Part shown: positions 1 through 8,512 of the stretch, piece by piece
How the letters are laid out: each line of letters begins with the position of its first letter
How positions within the stretch are numbered: position 1 is the first letter of the stretch
DNA from: Monoplex corrugatus
Taxonomy: Eukaryota; Mollusca; Gastropoda; Littorinimorpha; Ranellidae
Length of the DNA: 12,500 nucleotides
Assembly (NCBI GenBank): GCA_030674185.1
Contig: CM060314.1
Location: 27,518,391 to 27,530,890 of the forward strand
Direction of reading: 5' to 3'
The notes under the pieces: model-generated
What the model saw: the letters and a program-made list of their open reading frames with translations, nothing else
Databases searched by the model: none
Told to the model about the DNA's origin: nothing
Position numbers and translations under genes: made by a program

Positions 1-130
1 TATTTGGCTTTCTAGGTCCCGTAACCAGATTTTGGTATAGTGAATGGTTGTTATTGAAACATGTCATGAGGATATATGATGTGTCTGGAACTCTCTTGGC
101 GGTAGATATGATAAGAAGCTCCAGAGAATT

Positions 131-193
131 GCTGTCTGTCTCTCTCTCTTTATATATATATGTGTGTATTATATACATGTATATATATATATG

Positions 194-225
<32 letters not shown>

Positions 226-311
226 TACATATATACATACATATATATATATATATATGTATACATGTATGCATATCTATCTATCTATCCATCCATCTGT
301 CTATCTATCTG

Positions 312-354
<43 letters not shown>

Positions 355-550
355 GTCTGTCTGTCTGTCTATCTATCCGTCTATCTGTCTCTCTGTCTAT
401 CTATCTATCTATCTATCTATCTACATGTATCTATCTATCTATCTGTCTGTCTGTCTGTCTGTCTGCCTATCTATCTGTCTGCCTATCTATCTATCTATCT
501 ATCTACATGCATAGATACAGACATAGACATAGACATAGATATAGATATAG
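131..550. repeat. compound microsatellite, TA-rich then (TATC/TGTC)n, with inverted end
   Basis: The stretch begins with TC and TA/TATG dinucleotide sequence to about 273. It continues as a tetranucleotide array of TATC with interspersed TGTC, TCCA and TGCC variants to about 505. Around ACATGCAT (505-512) the array changes to ATAGAT/ACAGACATAG units, which are the complement of the preceding motif. A tetranucleotide repeat without stop codons is open in several frames, so long Leu-Ser-Ile-Tyr reading frames appear here. They have no protein-like composition and I do not call them genes. Confidence 0.95.
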
Positions 551-1319
551 AAAACACAACATTTTCAAATAAAATTCACCATGTCTAATGTGATCTATCA
601 GTTTCATTTAAAAATGGCAGAAAACTTTGCAGCCTGAACGTTGCCTAATATTGTAATATTGTAAGAAAGTTGTCTGAAAACTGGGTTACGATGTATCCAA
701 GTTGTGAGAGTGTTTAAACTCTTACTGACCTTTGTAAAAGAAACACCTCCGACTGCTTTTGCTAACGGGTTTCGGCATATCCAGCTTATTTGAAAAGATG
801 TTACGTTTTAGCATAAAAGTCACTGATATCTTGCAGTTTTTTCTCCCATGATGTACTCATTATCATATTTTAATTTCACCCAGGTGCGTATCTGGCTATT
901 TGTGATGTAAATCAGGACCTGAAAGCAGTTTAAACAGCAATAATGATCACATTGTTATGCGTCTATGATGCCTAACGATATTGCCATTTGCAAATGTGCA
1001 TGCAGATGCTGCTTACAGATATTGAAATACAATTGTGGTAAAGATCCATTCAGAGATATCTAAGAAAGAATTGTCAGCATTTATAAAAATTTTTAAAATG
1101 GTGTGATGAAAGGTACTTTTCCACTGCAGTCATGTATTTTATAATGATATGAGTTTTAACTCAAATCTAGGTTAAAAAAAAGACGTACACATCACCATAC
1201 AGCCTTAGTCAGAATGGAGTAGAGTGGTAAAGTCCAAAGGTTTCTTGGGCCCAAAGTTATGAGAGAGATGTTTATCTCGTTTCCTTTGCAGCTTTACCTT
1301 TCCGCAAGGCTGAACACGA
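551..1319. other. AT-rich intergenic stretch, nothing recognised
   Basis: About 770 bases of unique-looking AT-rich sequence. I see no long reading frame, no tandem repeat and no recognisable mobile element. It forms the flank of the solo LINE tail that starts at about 1320. Confidence 0.6.
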
Positions 1320-1392
1320 TTAATAATAATAATAATAATAATATATTTTATTTATATAGCGCAAAATCTTGATAAAATCAAATCTAAGCGCT
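1320..1392 (-). mobile_element. detached 3' tail of the L2-like LINE
   Basis: Read on the minus strand this is GCGCTTAGATTTGATTTT, then ATCAAGATTTTGCGC, then TATATAAATA and an ATT repeat. It is the same 33-bp module that ends the two larger L2-like copies in this window. The module is bounded by GCGC at 1359-1362 and 1388-1391 and has an inner dyad TTGAT-TTT-ATCAA. Here no RT coding sequence is attached. The DNA upstream on the minus strand is an ATGC/ATAC repeat, which takes the place of the GT repeat found before the other two tails. It may be a severely truncated insertion, or the true end of the neighbouring copy after tail duplication. Confidence 0.75.
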
Positions 1393-1572
1393 GAGCGTAT
1401 ACATGCATACATACCTACATACATATGAGCGTATACATGCATGCATACATGCATACATACTGACATACATAAATCTAAGCTGAGCGTATACATGCATACA
1501 TACATACATACATAAATCTAAGCGTATACATGCATACATACATACATGCATACATACGTACGCACATGCATA
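1393..1572. repeat. ATAC/ATGC minisatellite carrying LINE-tail fragments
   Basis: An irregular array built from ATACATGC and ATAC words. A longer unit with the core GAGCGTATACATGCATAC starts after 1390 and recurs at 1426 and 1481, with a shortened form at 1521. Three of the four copies are preceded by AAATCTAAGC (1380, 1471, 1514), the first bases of the adjacent LINE tail read on the plus strand. The array therefore seems to have grown by duplicating the tail edge together with the simple repeat. Confidence 0.8.
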
Positions 1573-1635
1573 CATAATAATTACAATATTTATATAGCGC
1601 AAAATCTCGACAAAATCAAATCCAAGCGCCGAAAA

Positions 1636-1671
1636 GACACACACGCACGCACGCACGCACGCACACACACG

Positions 1672-1763
<92 letters not shown>
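1636..1763. repeat. (AC)n microsatellite inside LINE copy 1 3' UTR
   Basis: ACAC mixed with ACGC units is followed by a pure AC run of about 86 bases (1675-1760). On the LINE strand this is a GT array lying between the 3' UTR and the hairpin tail, the same position as the GT array in copy 2 (10193-10316). Next to it (1784-1815) the UTR contains a small triplication of an AATAAAAGCA-like word that copy 2 has only once. Confidence 0.95.
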
Positions 1764-1913
1764 TGGCCACAAATGGGGAGAAAGAATAAAAGCAATAAAA
1801 GCAAGAATAAAAGCAATGGAAAACCACAGAGAGCACATCATATACAATTATATATTAAAACAAAGTGATTCCCCTCCGAGCAGAGACAGGCTGCAGAGGG
1901 GGGTTGAGTGAGG

Positions 1914-3913
1914 TTAGGATTTTATGCAGAGGAAAAAGGTGAGTTTTGAGAGCGGACTTGAAGGAGACAAAAATATAGGTTGCTGACGGACTGAGAGAGG
2001 AAGTTTGTTCCAGGAGAGTGGACCAGAAACAGAGAAGGCTCGTGGACCATAGGTATTGAGCTTAGTGCGTGGAAAGCGAAAAGTCAGAGGATCGGAGGCA
2101 GAGCGGAGGGTACGTGAGGGAACATAGATCTCAAGTAGGCTTGACAAGTAATCGGGGGCTGCGTTATTGAGGCTTTTGTAGCACATGGTGTCTAGTTTGT
2201 ACTGTATGCGCTTTGATACAGGGAACCAGTGAAGTTGTGCCAGGAGAGGAGATATGTGGTCAGCTTTTTTCTTTTTGAGTACAAGGCGTACAGCATTGTT
2301 TTGAATGCGCTGTAGGATGTGAATGGTGGAGGCAGGAAGACCGGACAGGAGTGAATTGCAATAGTCAATGCGAGACATTATGAAGGAGAGAACGAGTTTT
2401 GCAGTTGTTTCCACAGAGAGATACTTCCTGATCAGGCTTATACGATGGAGATGATAGTAACAAGATCTGGCAGTTTGAGAAACAAAGTTGTTTATGGACA
2501 GGGTAGAGTCAATGCAGACACCAAGGTTTTTAGCTGAATCAGAAATTGGGACTGATGTGTTACATAATGGGAGAGAAAGAGGAGGTAGCTGGGAAAGTTT
2601 CTGACGGGTGCCAATGAGGATAGCTTCTGTCTTGTCGTCATTAAGCTGAAGTTTGTTGAACGTCATCCAGTTCTTAATGTCCGAGTAACACTCATGGTGC
2701 GAGTCAACAGGCGCTGTATATTATCAGGTGAGTCACTGTCTTGAAGTTGGGTGTCATCAGCATAGAAGTGGTGTTTTATAGAGTGGGAGTTGATGATGGT
2801 GGACAGGGGGGAGGTATAAAGAGTGAAAAGAACAGGGCCAAGGACAGATCCTTGTGGAACACCACAGGTCAGGTATGCAGGTTGAGAGTAAGTGCCATTG
2901 ATGAGAACAGTTTGTTTTCTGTTTGATAAATACGAAGTGAAAAAGGAGAGAGCAATGTCAGAGATGCCAAAAGTATGATGAAGTCTAGAAAGGAGAATAC
3001 CATGGTCAATGGTATCGAAGGCTGCAGACAGATCAAGGAGTGTGAGGAGAGAGATTTTGCCAGTATCAGTTGCAAGGAGGAGATTGTTGAGAATGTGTAG
3101 TAGGGCAGTTTCAGTGCTATGGCACTGGCGGTAGGCTGACTGGAAAGGATTGAGGAGATTGTTGGCAGACAGGTGAGAGTTCAGCTGGTTGAGGACGACC
3201 TTTTCAAGGAGTTTTGACAAGAAAGAGAGATTAGAGATAGGCCTGTAATTTTTCAGTTCATTTGGGTCTAAATTGTGTTTCTTGAGGAGAGGGTGAACAA
3301 TAGCAGACTTGAAAGAATCTGGGACAGTTCCAGTTTGAAAAGAAGTGTTGATGATGTCAGTGATGAATGGGAGGAGAGTAGGGAGACAGTCGGAGTAGAG
3401 AGAACCTGGAAGAGGATCCAGTTCGCAGGTTTTGAACGACATGGATCTGATTGTGTTGAAAATTACTTCTTGTGAGACTGGGGTAAAAGTAGTGAGAGGT
3501 GTGCCTGAGAAGGAAGGGTCAGGTGGGCATGGTTGACAGGGTGTCCTGTCAAGCCTGTCACGAAGAGTTTGTATTTTGGTGGTGAAATACTTGGAGAATA
3601 CAGATGGGAGTTCTTCATTTGTATGTTTTGTTGGGAGAGGTAAGTCTTTTCGTGTGCCAAGGAGATGATTCATGGTTGTAAAGAGTTCTTTTGAAGAAGA
3701 GGCATTCAGGATTTTGGTTTGGAAATAGCTTGTTTTTGCAGATGCAATGAGGGTGGATACTTTTGTTTTAGAGGCTTGGAAAAGTTGCCTGTGTACAGTG
3801 AGTTTGGATTTGCGCCAGCGGCGCTCTGCTCTGCGGCGGGCACGTTCAGCACAGGCAATCTCATGAGTGAGCCAGGGGGTAGGGGGGCGGTCAGGTAAAA
3901 GATGGGTTGTAGA
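1914..3913 (-). pseudogene. L2-like reverse transcriptase pseudogene (two frame breaks)
   Basis: The open frame from 3913 down has no start codon until the Met at 3673, so the protein is N-terminally truncated. The first part is an Arg-rich linker with an RARRRAERRWRKSK motif, typical of the region between endonuclease and RT. Counting from Met 3673, the RT shows KNYRPISNLS (141-150), QSAYRQCHSTETALL (178-192), LDLSAAFDTIDH (motif A, Asp214), GVPQGSVLGP (271-280) and FYADD (303-307), so the three catalytic aspartates remain. Near 2697-2703 one base appears lost and the frame changes. The C-terminal part (SDIKNWMTFNKLQLN, then IDYCNSLLSGLP and the RT-distal region) continues in another frame from about 2694 to 1914. 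Near 1968-1978 a net two-base gain relative to copy 2 replaces the normal C-terminus with unrelated residues. Any transcript would give broken products. Confidence 0.9.
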
Positions 3914-4783
3914 TTAGATACTCATTCACTACTTGGTGGACTGAATGGGCAGAAAGGCTGCATATATATGGAAGCATTTTCTTGAGCAAAAACTAAACTG
4001 TGCTGCAAGGCTTGAAGGCATAGGCTCTACCTCTGAAGAGCTAGTGACAATTGATCCATAGGTAACGCGAAAATCCTGTTGATATACAATAACATATTTG
4101 CATTCAGATACAAAAACGTACGAATACAAATACAACATGTTTGTTTAGTTAGGTTCATTCTCGTTTTTGTGCCAGCTGATTATTCATTTTAGTTCTGTTT
4201 GTTTTCTTCCGTTTTGCTTAATTCTATTTTTAATAATTCTGATTTAATTTCAATTGGTTAACTTTAGTTTAGTAACTTTCATTTCATTTCATTTTACTTA
4301 TTTTTCATAAAGTGATAACATGGGTAGTCTACGAGAAGATATTTGATAGCTGCAGACCAACAGTGGTGCTGTGACCATCCTGTCTCTATTTCATCTGCTA
4401 TGTTTCTAAGCTCTGTCAGCTTCCTTATCCTCCTGACCTATACCAGCCCGTTATGCCCCCCCCCTATCCTCCTATACTCTCCCCATCCCATCCCCCCCCC
4501 CCCCCCGATTTGTCTTCTGTCAGAGATTAATCTTATCAGCCATGGCTGATCTTGCAAGACAAATGCAGTCGACAGAACGGTCGTCTTGTACTGAGAACAA
4601 ATGAGCAAAAAGAAAATTTCATTGCCAAGTCTGCTGGGCGGTACTGTCGTCTATGCTTTCCTCTCTGTCTCCTCCCCCCTCCTGCCCTGTCTCTCTTTCT
4701 CAATGTCTGCCTGTCGAAAACTTGATGTGTCGGTCTAAAGTGTGCTGCGATGTAACTTGTCACATTCCGAATTGCAAACTCTG
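3914..4783. other. intergenic stretch with C homopolymers, no gene recognised
   Basis: Unique AT-rich DNA lies upstream of the LINE truncation point. A 69-codon minus-strand frame (3929-4138) has mixed composition but no recognised motif, so I do not call it. A pyrimidine-rich section at 4420-4510 contains a run of 9 C (4456-4464) and a run of 15 C (4492-4506). No promoter or RNA gene is visible. Confidence 0.55.
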
Positions 4784-4872
<89 letters not shown>

Positions 4873-4978
4873 TTTGTGTGTGTGTGGCGTGAGTGTGCGT
4901 GAGTGTGCGTTTGTACGTGTGTGTGCATGTATGCGTGCGTGCGTGCGTGCGTGTGTGAGTGTGTGTGTGTGTGTGTGC

Positions 4979-5012
<34 letters not shown>
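4784..5012. repeat. (TG)n microsatellite with interruptions
   Basis: A pure TG run of about 85 bases (4785-4869) is followed by TG mixed with TTTG, CGTG, CATG and a short GCGT block (4931-4951), then TG again to 5012. It is not flanked by the GCGC hairpin tail seen with the LINE-borne arrays, so it looks like an independent microsatellite. Confidence 0.95.
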
Positions 5013-5015
<3 letters not shown>

Positions 5016-5846
5016 GTTGGTAAAAATGCTGGGAATGTGAGCAAAAAGCTAGTTGTTAAAAGGGAATTGAGGTGTGATCTTACTTGTTTACAATGTTGTA
5101 TCTGCTCATTAGAAAACAAAAGTTTGATTAAAATTTAAAATGAAAGAGAAGGAGGCAATAAGAAAGCAGCAATCAAAGAAACAAGCAAAGAAAGAAAGAA
5201 AGAAAGTCCAACAAAACAAAATAATAAATAAAGCAAGATGGTGAAGCCAATGTATAATCTCCTTTTTTCTATCAAAGAAAAATCAATAAGAACAACACAA
5301 AGATTTCATTCGATTATAACATGCACAAAATCACCTTGCAGTTTAGAAACTAAAACAGCACAATATTATCCCAATCCCACCTCCACCCCACCCATATTAT
5401 AAGGGTACCGTTTATCGTAATTACGCATATGCAATAAAAATGAAGAACGAAAAAGAGAAAATAATGGGGAAAAGGTAGGTGTGTGTGTGATAAACATCAT
5501 TGCTGACGATGTTAGGCAGTGATTTAGTCATTGTGACCCACATAGCACTCAAAGATATTAAAGAATGTCTGTTTTTACTCACTAGCACTGCAGTAATAGA
5601 AGCATGGAATGCATTCCTGGAATTTCCATCTTTTGATACAAGAGACTATTTAAACGAATGAATGAAACGAAGGAATCAGGCTATCAACGCAGCCACATCC
5701 TTTCTTTATATTCTCCCGCAGAACATTTATTTTTTAAGAAACAACGTGTCTGTCTAGAAATTGGCCATATTAAGAACTGCACTTAGGTGGTTCAAATTTA
5801 TATTAGTTGGATTTGGTCGTGGGGGCAGAAATAGAATATGTGTAGC
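5013..5846. other. AT-rich intergenic stretch, nothing recognised
   Basis: About 830 bases of AT-rich sequence with only a short AAAG run at 5186-5206 and a short GTGT run near 5480. I see no long reading frame of protein-like composition, no mobile element and no RNA gene. Confidence 0.6.
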
Positions 5847-5865
5847 AAACAAAGAAAAAAGAAAA

Positions 5866-5898
<33 letters not shown>

Positions 5899-6039
5899 CA
5901 GAAAGAGAGAGAGAGAGGGAAACAGAGAGACAGAGAGACACGAGAGACACAAACAGACACAGAAAGGCAGAGACAGAGACAGAAAGACAGAGACAGAGAC
6001 AGAAAGACAGAGACAGAGACAGGGACAGAAAGACAGAAA

Positions 6040-6071
<32 letters not shown>

Positions 6072-6115
6072 AATAAAACAAACAAACAAACAAACAAACA
6101 GATAAACAAACAAAA
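5847..6115. repeat. purine-rich tract: AAAG, GA, CAGAGA and AAAC repeats
   Basis: The plus strand is almost entirely purine from 5851 to 6073, moving from AAAG units through GA to CAGAGA units. A 20-base unit, CAGAGACAGAGACAGAAAGA, repeats about two and a half times at 5968-6030. The tract ends in an AAAC array (6074-6113). Open frames on both strands here encode only Arg/Glu/Gln or Leu/Ser/Phe repeats and are artefacts of composition. Confidence 0.95.
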
Positions 6116-6435
6116 ATCCTGATCTAGCTCTAACGAGAAGGTGACATGACCAGACTTTCAAGTTTGCCAGGAGGAGGTTTGAAATATGTGGTGAGATGTC
6201 CTGAAGGAAGGAAAGACGAGGCGCGGGAGAGGATGGAGAGAGGTGTGGGAAATGTATATGTCTAAACAGAAGACAGAAGATGAGGAACGGAAGGGAGAGA
6301 TGGAGGATTAAACATTACTTGGTTCTGAGCTGTCAGATCAGTCAGAGTTTGCAAATCACCCCTTGAAATCAACACATGAAAGAAAAAGAGAGCAAGCAAG
6401 CAAGAGAGCTAGTGATCGAACGTTAAGGAAAAGGG
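6116..6435. other. short unique spacer, nothing recognised
   Basis: About 320 bases of mildly purine-rich sequence between two purine tracts. No reading frame, repeat or RNA gene could be supported. Confidence 0.55.
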
Positions 6436-6936
6436 AAAATGGGGGGGGGGGGGGGGGAGAGAGAGAGACCAGGAGAGAGAGAGAGAGAGAGAGCAGGAGA
6501 GAGAGAGAGCAGACAGACAGACAGAAAGAGAGAGAGAGAGAGACAGACAGATAGACAGAGAGAGAGCAGACAGACGGACAGAAAGAGAGAGAGAGAGAGA
6601 GGGAGAGAGAGAGAAAAGAGAGAGAGAGAGGTGGGGAGGAGGGTATAAAGAGACATAGAGAGACAGACACAGGCAGAGAGAGAGTCAGGGACAGGGACAA
6701 ACACACAGACAGACACACATACAGAAAGAGAGAGAGAGAGAGAGAGAGACAAACAAACAAACAGACAGACAGACTGAAAGATAGAGAGAAAGAGAAATAC
6801 GGTGAGAGAGAGAGAGAGAAAGAGAGAGCGAGAGCAGACAGACATTCAGACATTCAGACATACAGACAGACAGGCAGACGGAAAGATAGAGAGAGAGAGG
6901 AAGAGAGAGAGACAGAAAGAGAGAAAGCAGACAGAC

Positions 6937-6982
<46 letters not shown>

Positions 6983-7051
6983 GAAGATGGAGGATAGAAA
7001 GAGACAGAGACAGAGAAAAAGACAGAGACAGGGACAGACAGACAGACAGAC

Positions 7052-7120
<69 letters not shown>

Positions 7121-7122
7121 TT
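6436..7122. repeat. long GA/CAGA purine tract starting with G17
   Basis: A run of 17 G (6441-6457) opens nearly 690 bases of plus-strand GA, CAGA, GACA and AAAC words. The end is a GA array of about 60 bases (7059-7120). Internal blocks resemble each other at a distance of about 340-360 bases: 6566-6745 matches 6927-7090, both running from a GCAGACAGAC word through GA repeat and a GGAGG/GGATA-rich section to ACAGGGACA. This suggests an internal duplication. The long frames on both strands are low-complexity and non-coding. Confidence 0.95.
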
Positions 7123-7420
7123 TAGTTCATTTTTGTTTGTCTCATCTTATTTCATGGAACTATACAACGTAACTTAGGTTCATGTTAACATGAGCTCTTG
7201 TGATGAAAGTTCTCATTTGACATCACAGTCATGTCTCCTGTTCAGGCCTTTCAGCTTGCTATTAACCATCAGCTTTTTCTTCCTATCACATCCACGATGG
7301 TACAAGAGGACAGATTACAAAGAGAGACGAAATGACCATTTTTACAGTATTAAACTGCAAACAGATAATTCGTGGTTCTTGTCACGATATCAGTTGTATT
7401 ACATAACGCTTTGAAACGAT
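7123..7420. other. unique spacer, nothing recognised
   Basis: About 300 bases of ordinary AT-rich sequence between the purine tract and the RTE-like fragment. A 74-codon frame at 7190-7414 has no recognisable motif and is likely chance. Confidence 0.5.
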
Positions 7421-7750
7421 CATCATCATCATCATCAGGTGCCCTGCCGCATGGCGTTGGCGATCATGGACTTCCATCTGTCTCTATCTCTCGTTGCCCT
7501 AGCATCTCCCCCACCCTCCTCGTCCTCAGCCACTCTGCAAGTCCGTCCAGCATTTTCTCCCAGGGTCTACCCGGTGCTGTCTTCCCCTCCAGCTTTCCCG
7601 TTGTGACCAGGTGCTCCAAATCTCCCTTCCTCATAAAATGGCCTTAAATGTTGCCAGTCTTTTCCTAATCTTCCTTATGAGTGATCTACTTGTGTCTGCC
7701 TCCATCAAGACTGTCTCGTTTGTTTTCTTTGCTGTCCATGGAACTCGATA
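7421..7750 (-). mobile_element. 3' fragment of an RTE/BovB-like LINE
   Basis: Read on the minus strand, three frame segments join into the C-terminal end of an RTE-type polymerase protein. Segment one reads RVPWTAKKTNETVL then SLIRKIRKR, segment two GHFMRK then DLEHLVTTGKLEGK and EKMLDGLAEWL, segment three RWKSMIANAMRQGT and stop. These correspond to the family signatures RMLR.PWTAxxTN, GHxxRRxxLE and EGKRxRGRxR. One base appears to be missing near 7645 and another near 7490. The stop codon (TGA, 7435-7437) is itself the first unit of a TGA-type tail (plus strand CATCATCAT, 7421-7437), and short tandem repeat tails are characteristic of RTE elements. The 5' end is truncated near 7750, so nothing of the RT catalytic core remains. 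The clade call rests on remembered motif similarity to BovB; another endonuclease-RT family is possible. Confidence 0.8.
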
Positions 7751-7809
7751 ATAACGATAATAACAGAATATTTTAAAAATCTGTTTGTCACGTACATCAC
7801 GTTTTTGAT

Positions 7810-8000
7810 TTAACTCTTTGACTCCCACAGCCTGTCCACCAGCATCCTGGATTGTCAACCATGACAGCAAATCAAAAACGTAACCCTCTGACTCCCTCAC
7901 CCTATCCATCAGCTTCCTGCAGGAAGCTGGTTGATAGGGTGAGGGAACAAAGGTTAATTTTTTTGCAGTTGGTGAATAGGTGCAGGAGTCAAAGGGTTAA
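7810..8000. mobile_element. TTAA-flanked palindromic MITE, piggyBac-like ends
   Basis: TTAA at 7810-7813 and 7997-8000 encloses a 183-bp unit. Its terminal inverted repeats are CTCTTTGACTCC (7814-7825) and, on the opposite strand, CCCTTTGACTCC (7985-7996), matching at 11 of 12 positions. TTAA target duplication and ends starting CCYT are hallmarks of piggyBac-superfamily transposons, so a non-autonomous piggyBac-derived MITE is the best reading. Because TTAA is its own complement, it could also simply be part of a 16-bp inverted repeat. Inside lies a near-perfect 52-bp palindrome (7894-7945, 24 of 26 pairs) centred on CTGCAG. The left end is duplicated: 7811-7850 and 7881-7920 match at 32 of 40 bases without gaps. 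No coding capacity. Confidence 0.75.
7894..7945. repeat. 52-bp inner palindrome of the MITE
   Basis: The left arm is CCCTCACCCTATC, three bases, then CAGCTTCCTG. The right arm is its complement with only two mismatches, both in the three-base segment (CAT against GTT). There is no loop, so single-stranded DNA or RNA of this region would fold into a tight hairpin. Confidence 0.9.
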
Positions 8001-8234
8001 AAATGATAGAAGTAAACCGAGTGGACTAATTCCTATTTTATGCCATTTTCATGTCTACAAAGACTATGGACCTCGTAAAGACTGTGAAGCTTTGGAGAGT
8101 ATAAGTAGAGCCAGTTCCTATTTTCGTTACTGCCTGTTTTTGTGGCAAGTCCTGATAAATCAGATTACAGGGTTTTCTCTCCACTTTTCCTCTCTCGTTT
8201 AAGTTCACCTTTGACATTTTCTGACCCCCGTTAC
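8001..8234. other. unique spacer, nothing recognised
   Basis: About 230 bases of ordinary sequence between the MITE and the next purine tract. The open frame running through it (7852-8202) starts inside the MITE palindrome and has no recognisable motif. Confidence 0.5.
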
Positions 8235-8317
8235 GAGAGAGAGGGAGGGATAGAAAGACATAGAGAGAGGCAGACAGAGATAGAGAGAGACAGAGACAGA
8301 GAAGAGACAGAGAGAAA
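8235..8317. repeat. short GA/CAGA purine tract
   Basis: Plus-strand GAGA, GGGA and CAGAGA words. It has the same composition and strand orientation as the larger tracts at 5847, 6436 and 8626. Confidence 0.9.
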
Positions 8318-8512
8318 CTTTAGAATTACTTTACTACTCAACGATAGTAGCACTTGGTCTCGATAGACCTGTCTTATGCACTAAAAGCATACAATACACA
8401 ATCAAAATGTATTCATGAAAAGTAGAAAAATAAAAATAGAAATAGTCAATAAAAGCATTGCACATATACACATTAGGAAAATAGGAAATACAAGCAAGCA
8501 TTAAGATATTAT

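Larger units (their letters stand above)
1573..3913 (-). mobile_element. 5'-truncated L2-like non-LTR retrotransposon, copy 1
   Basis: On the minus strand the element runs from a truncated 5' end near 3913 through the endonuclease-RT linker, the RT and the C-terminal region. The ancestral stop is at 1921-1923. A 3' UTR follows, then an (AC)n array (plus-strand 1636-1763), the 33-bp GCGC hairpin tail (1597-1629) and an ATT-rich end. Members of this LINE group normally carry an upstream APE-type endonuclease; here that domain is missing, as expected from aborted target-primed reverse transcription. YADD followed by TQL, together with an LDLSAAFDTIDH motif A, is typical of the CR1/L2/Crack/Daphne assemblage. 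I favour L2 or Crack, but clade assignment needs a tree. A second, shorter copy lies inverted at 9366-10395. Confidence 0.9.

Noticed and set aside
48..588. Three overlapping plus-strand reading frames of 116-174 codons rich in Leu, Ser, Ile and Tyr
   Set aside because: They are generated by the TATC/TGTC repeat, which lacks stop codons in several frames. No domain or complex composition is present.
1384..1911. Frames of Cys-Val or His-Thr repeats on both strands
   Set aside because: They translate the AC/GT microsatellite and LINE 3' UTR. Both strands being open is a property of the dinucleotide repeat.
2741..3660. Several 60-70 codon frames inside LINE copy 1
   Set aside because: They are shadows of the RT reading frame in other frames or on the opposite strand.
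3929..4138. 69-codon minus-strand frame just upstream of LINE copy 1
   Set aside because: It lies beyond the LINE truncation point and shows no recognisable motif. A genome search showing it repeated would reopen the question of an unlabelled mobile element.
4536..5119. His-Thr and Cys-Val frames around the TG array
   Set aside because: Low-complexity translation of the microsatellite with no independent coding evidence.
5754..7172. Long Arg-Glu and Leu-Ser frames on both strands
   Set aside because: They arise from the GA/CAGA purine tracts. The composition follows the repeat, not a protein family.
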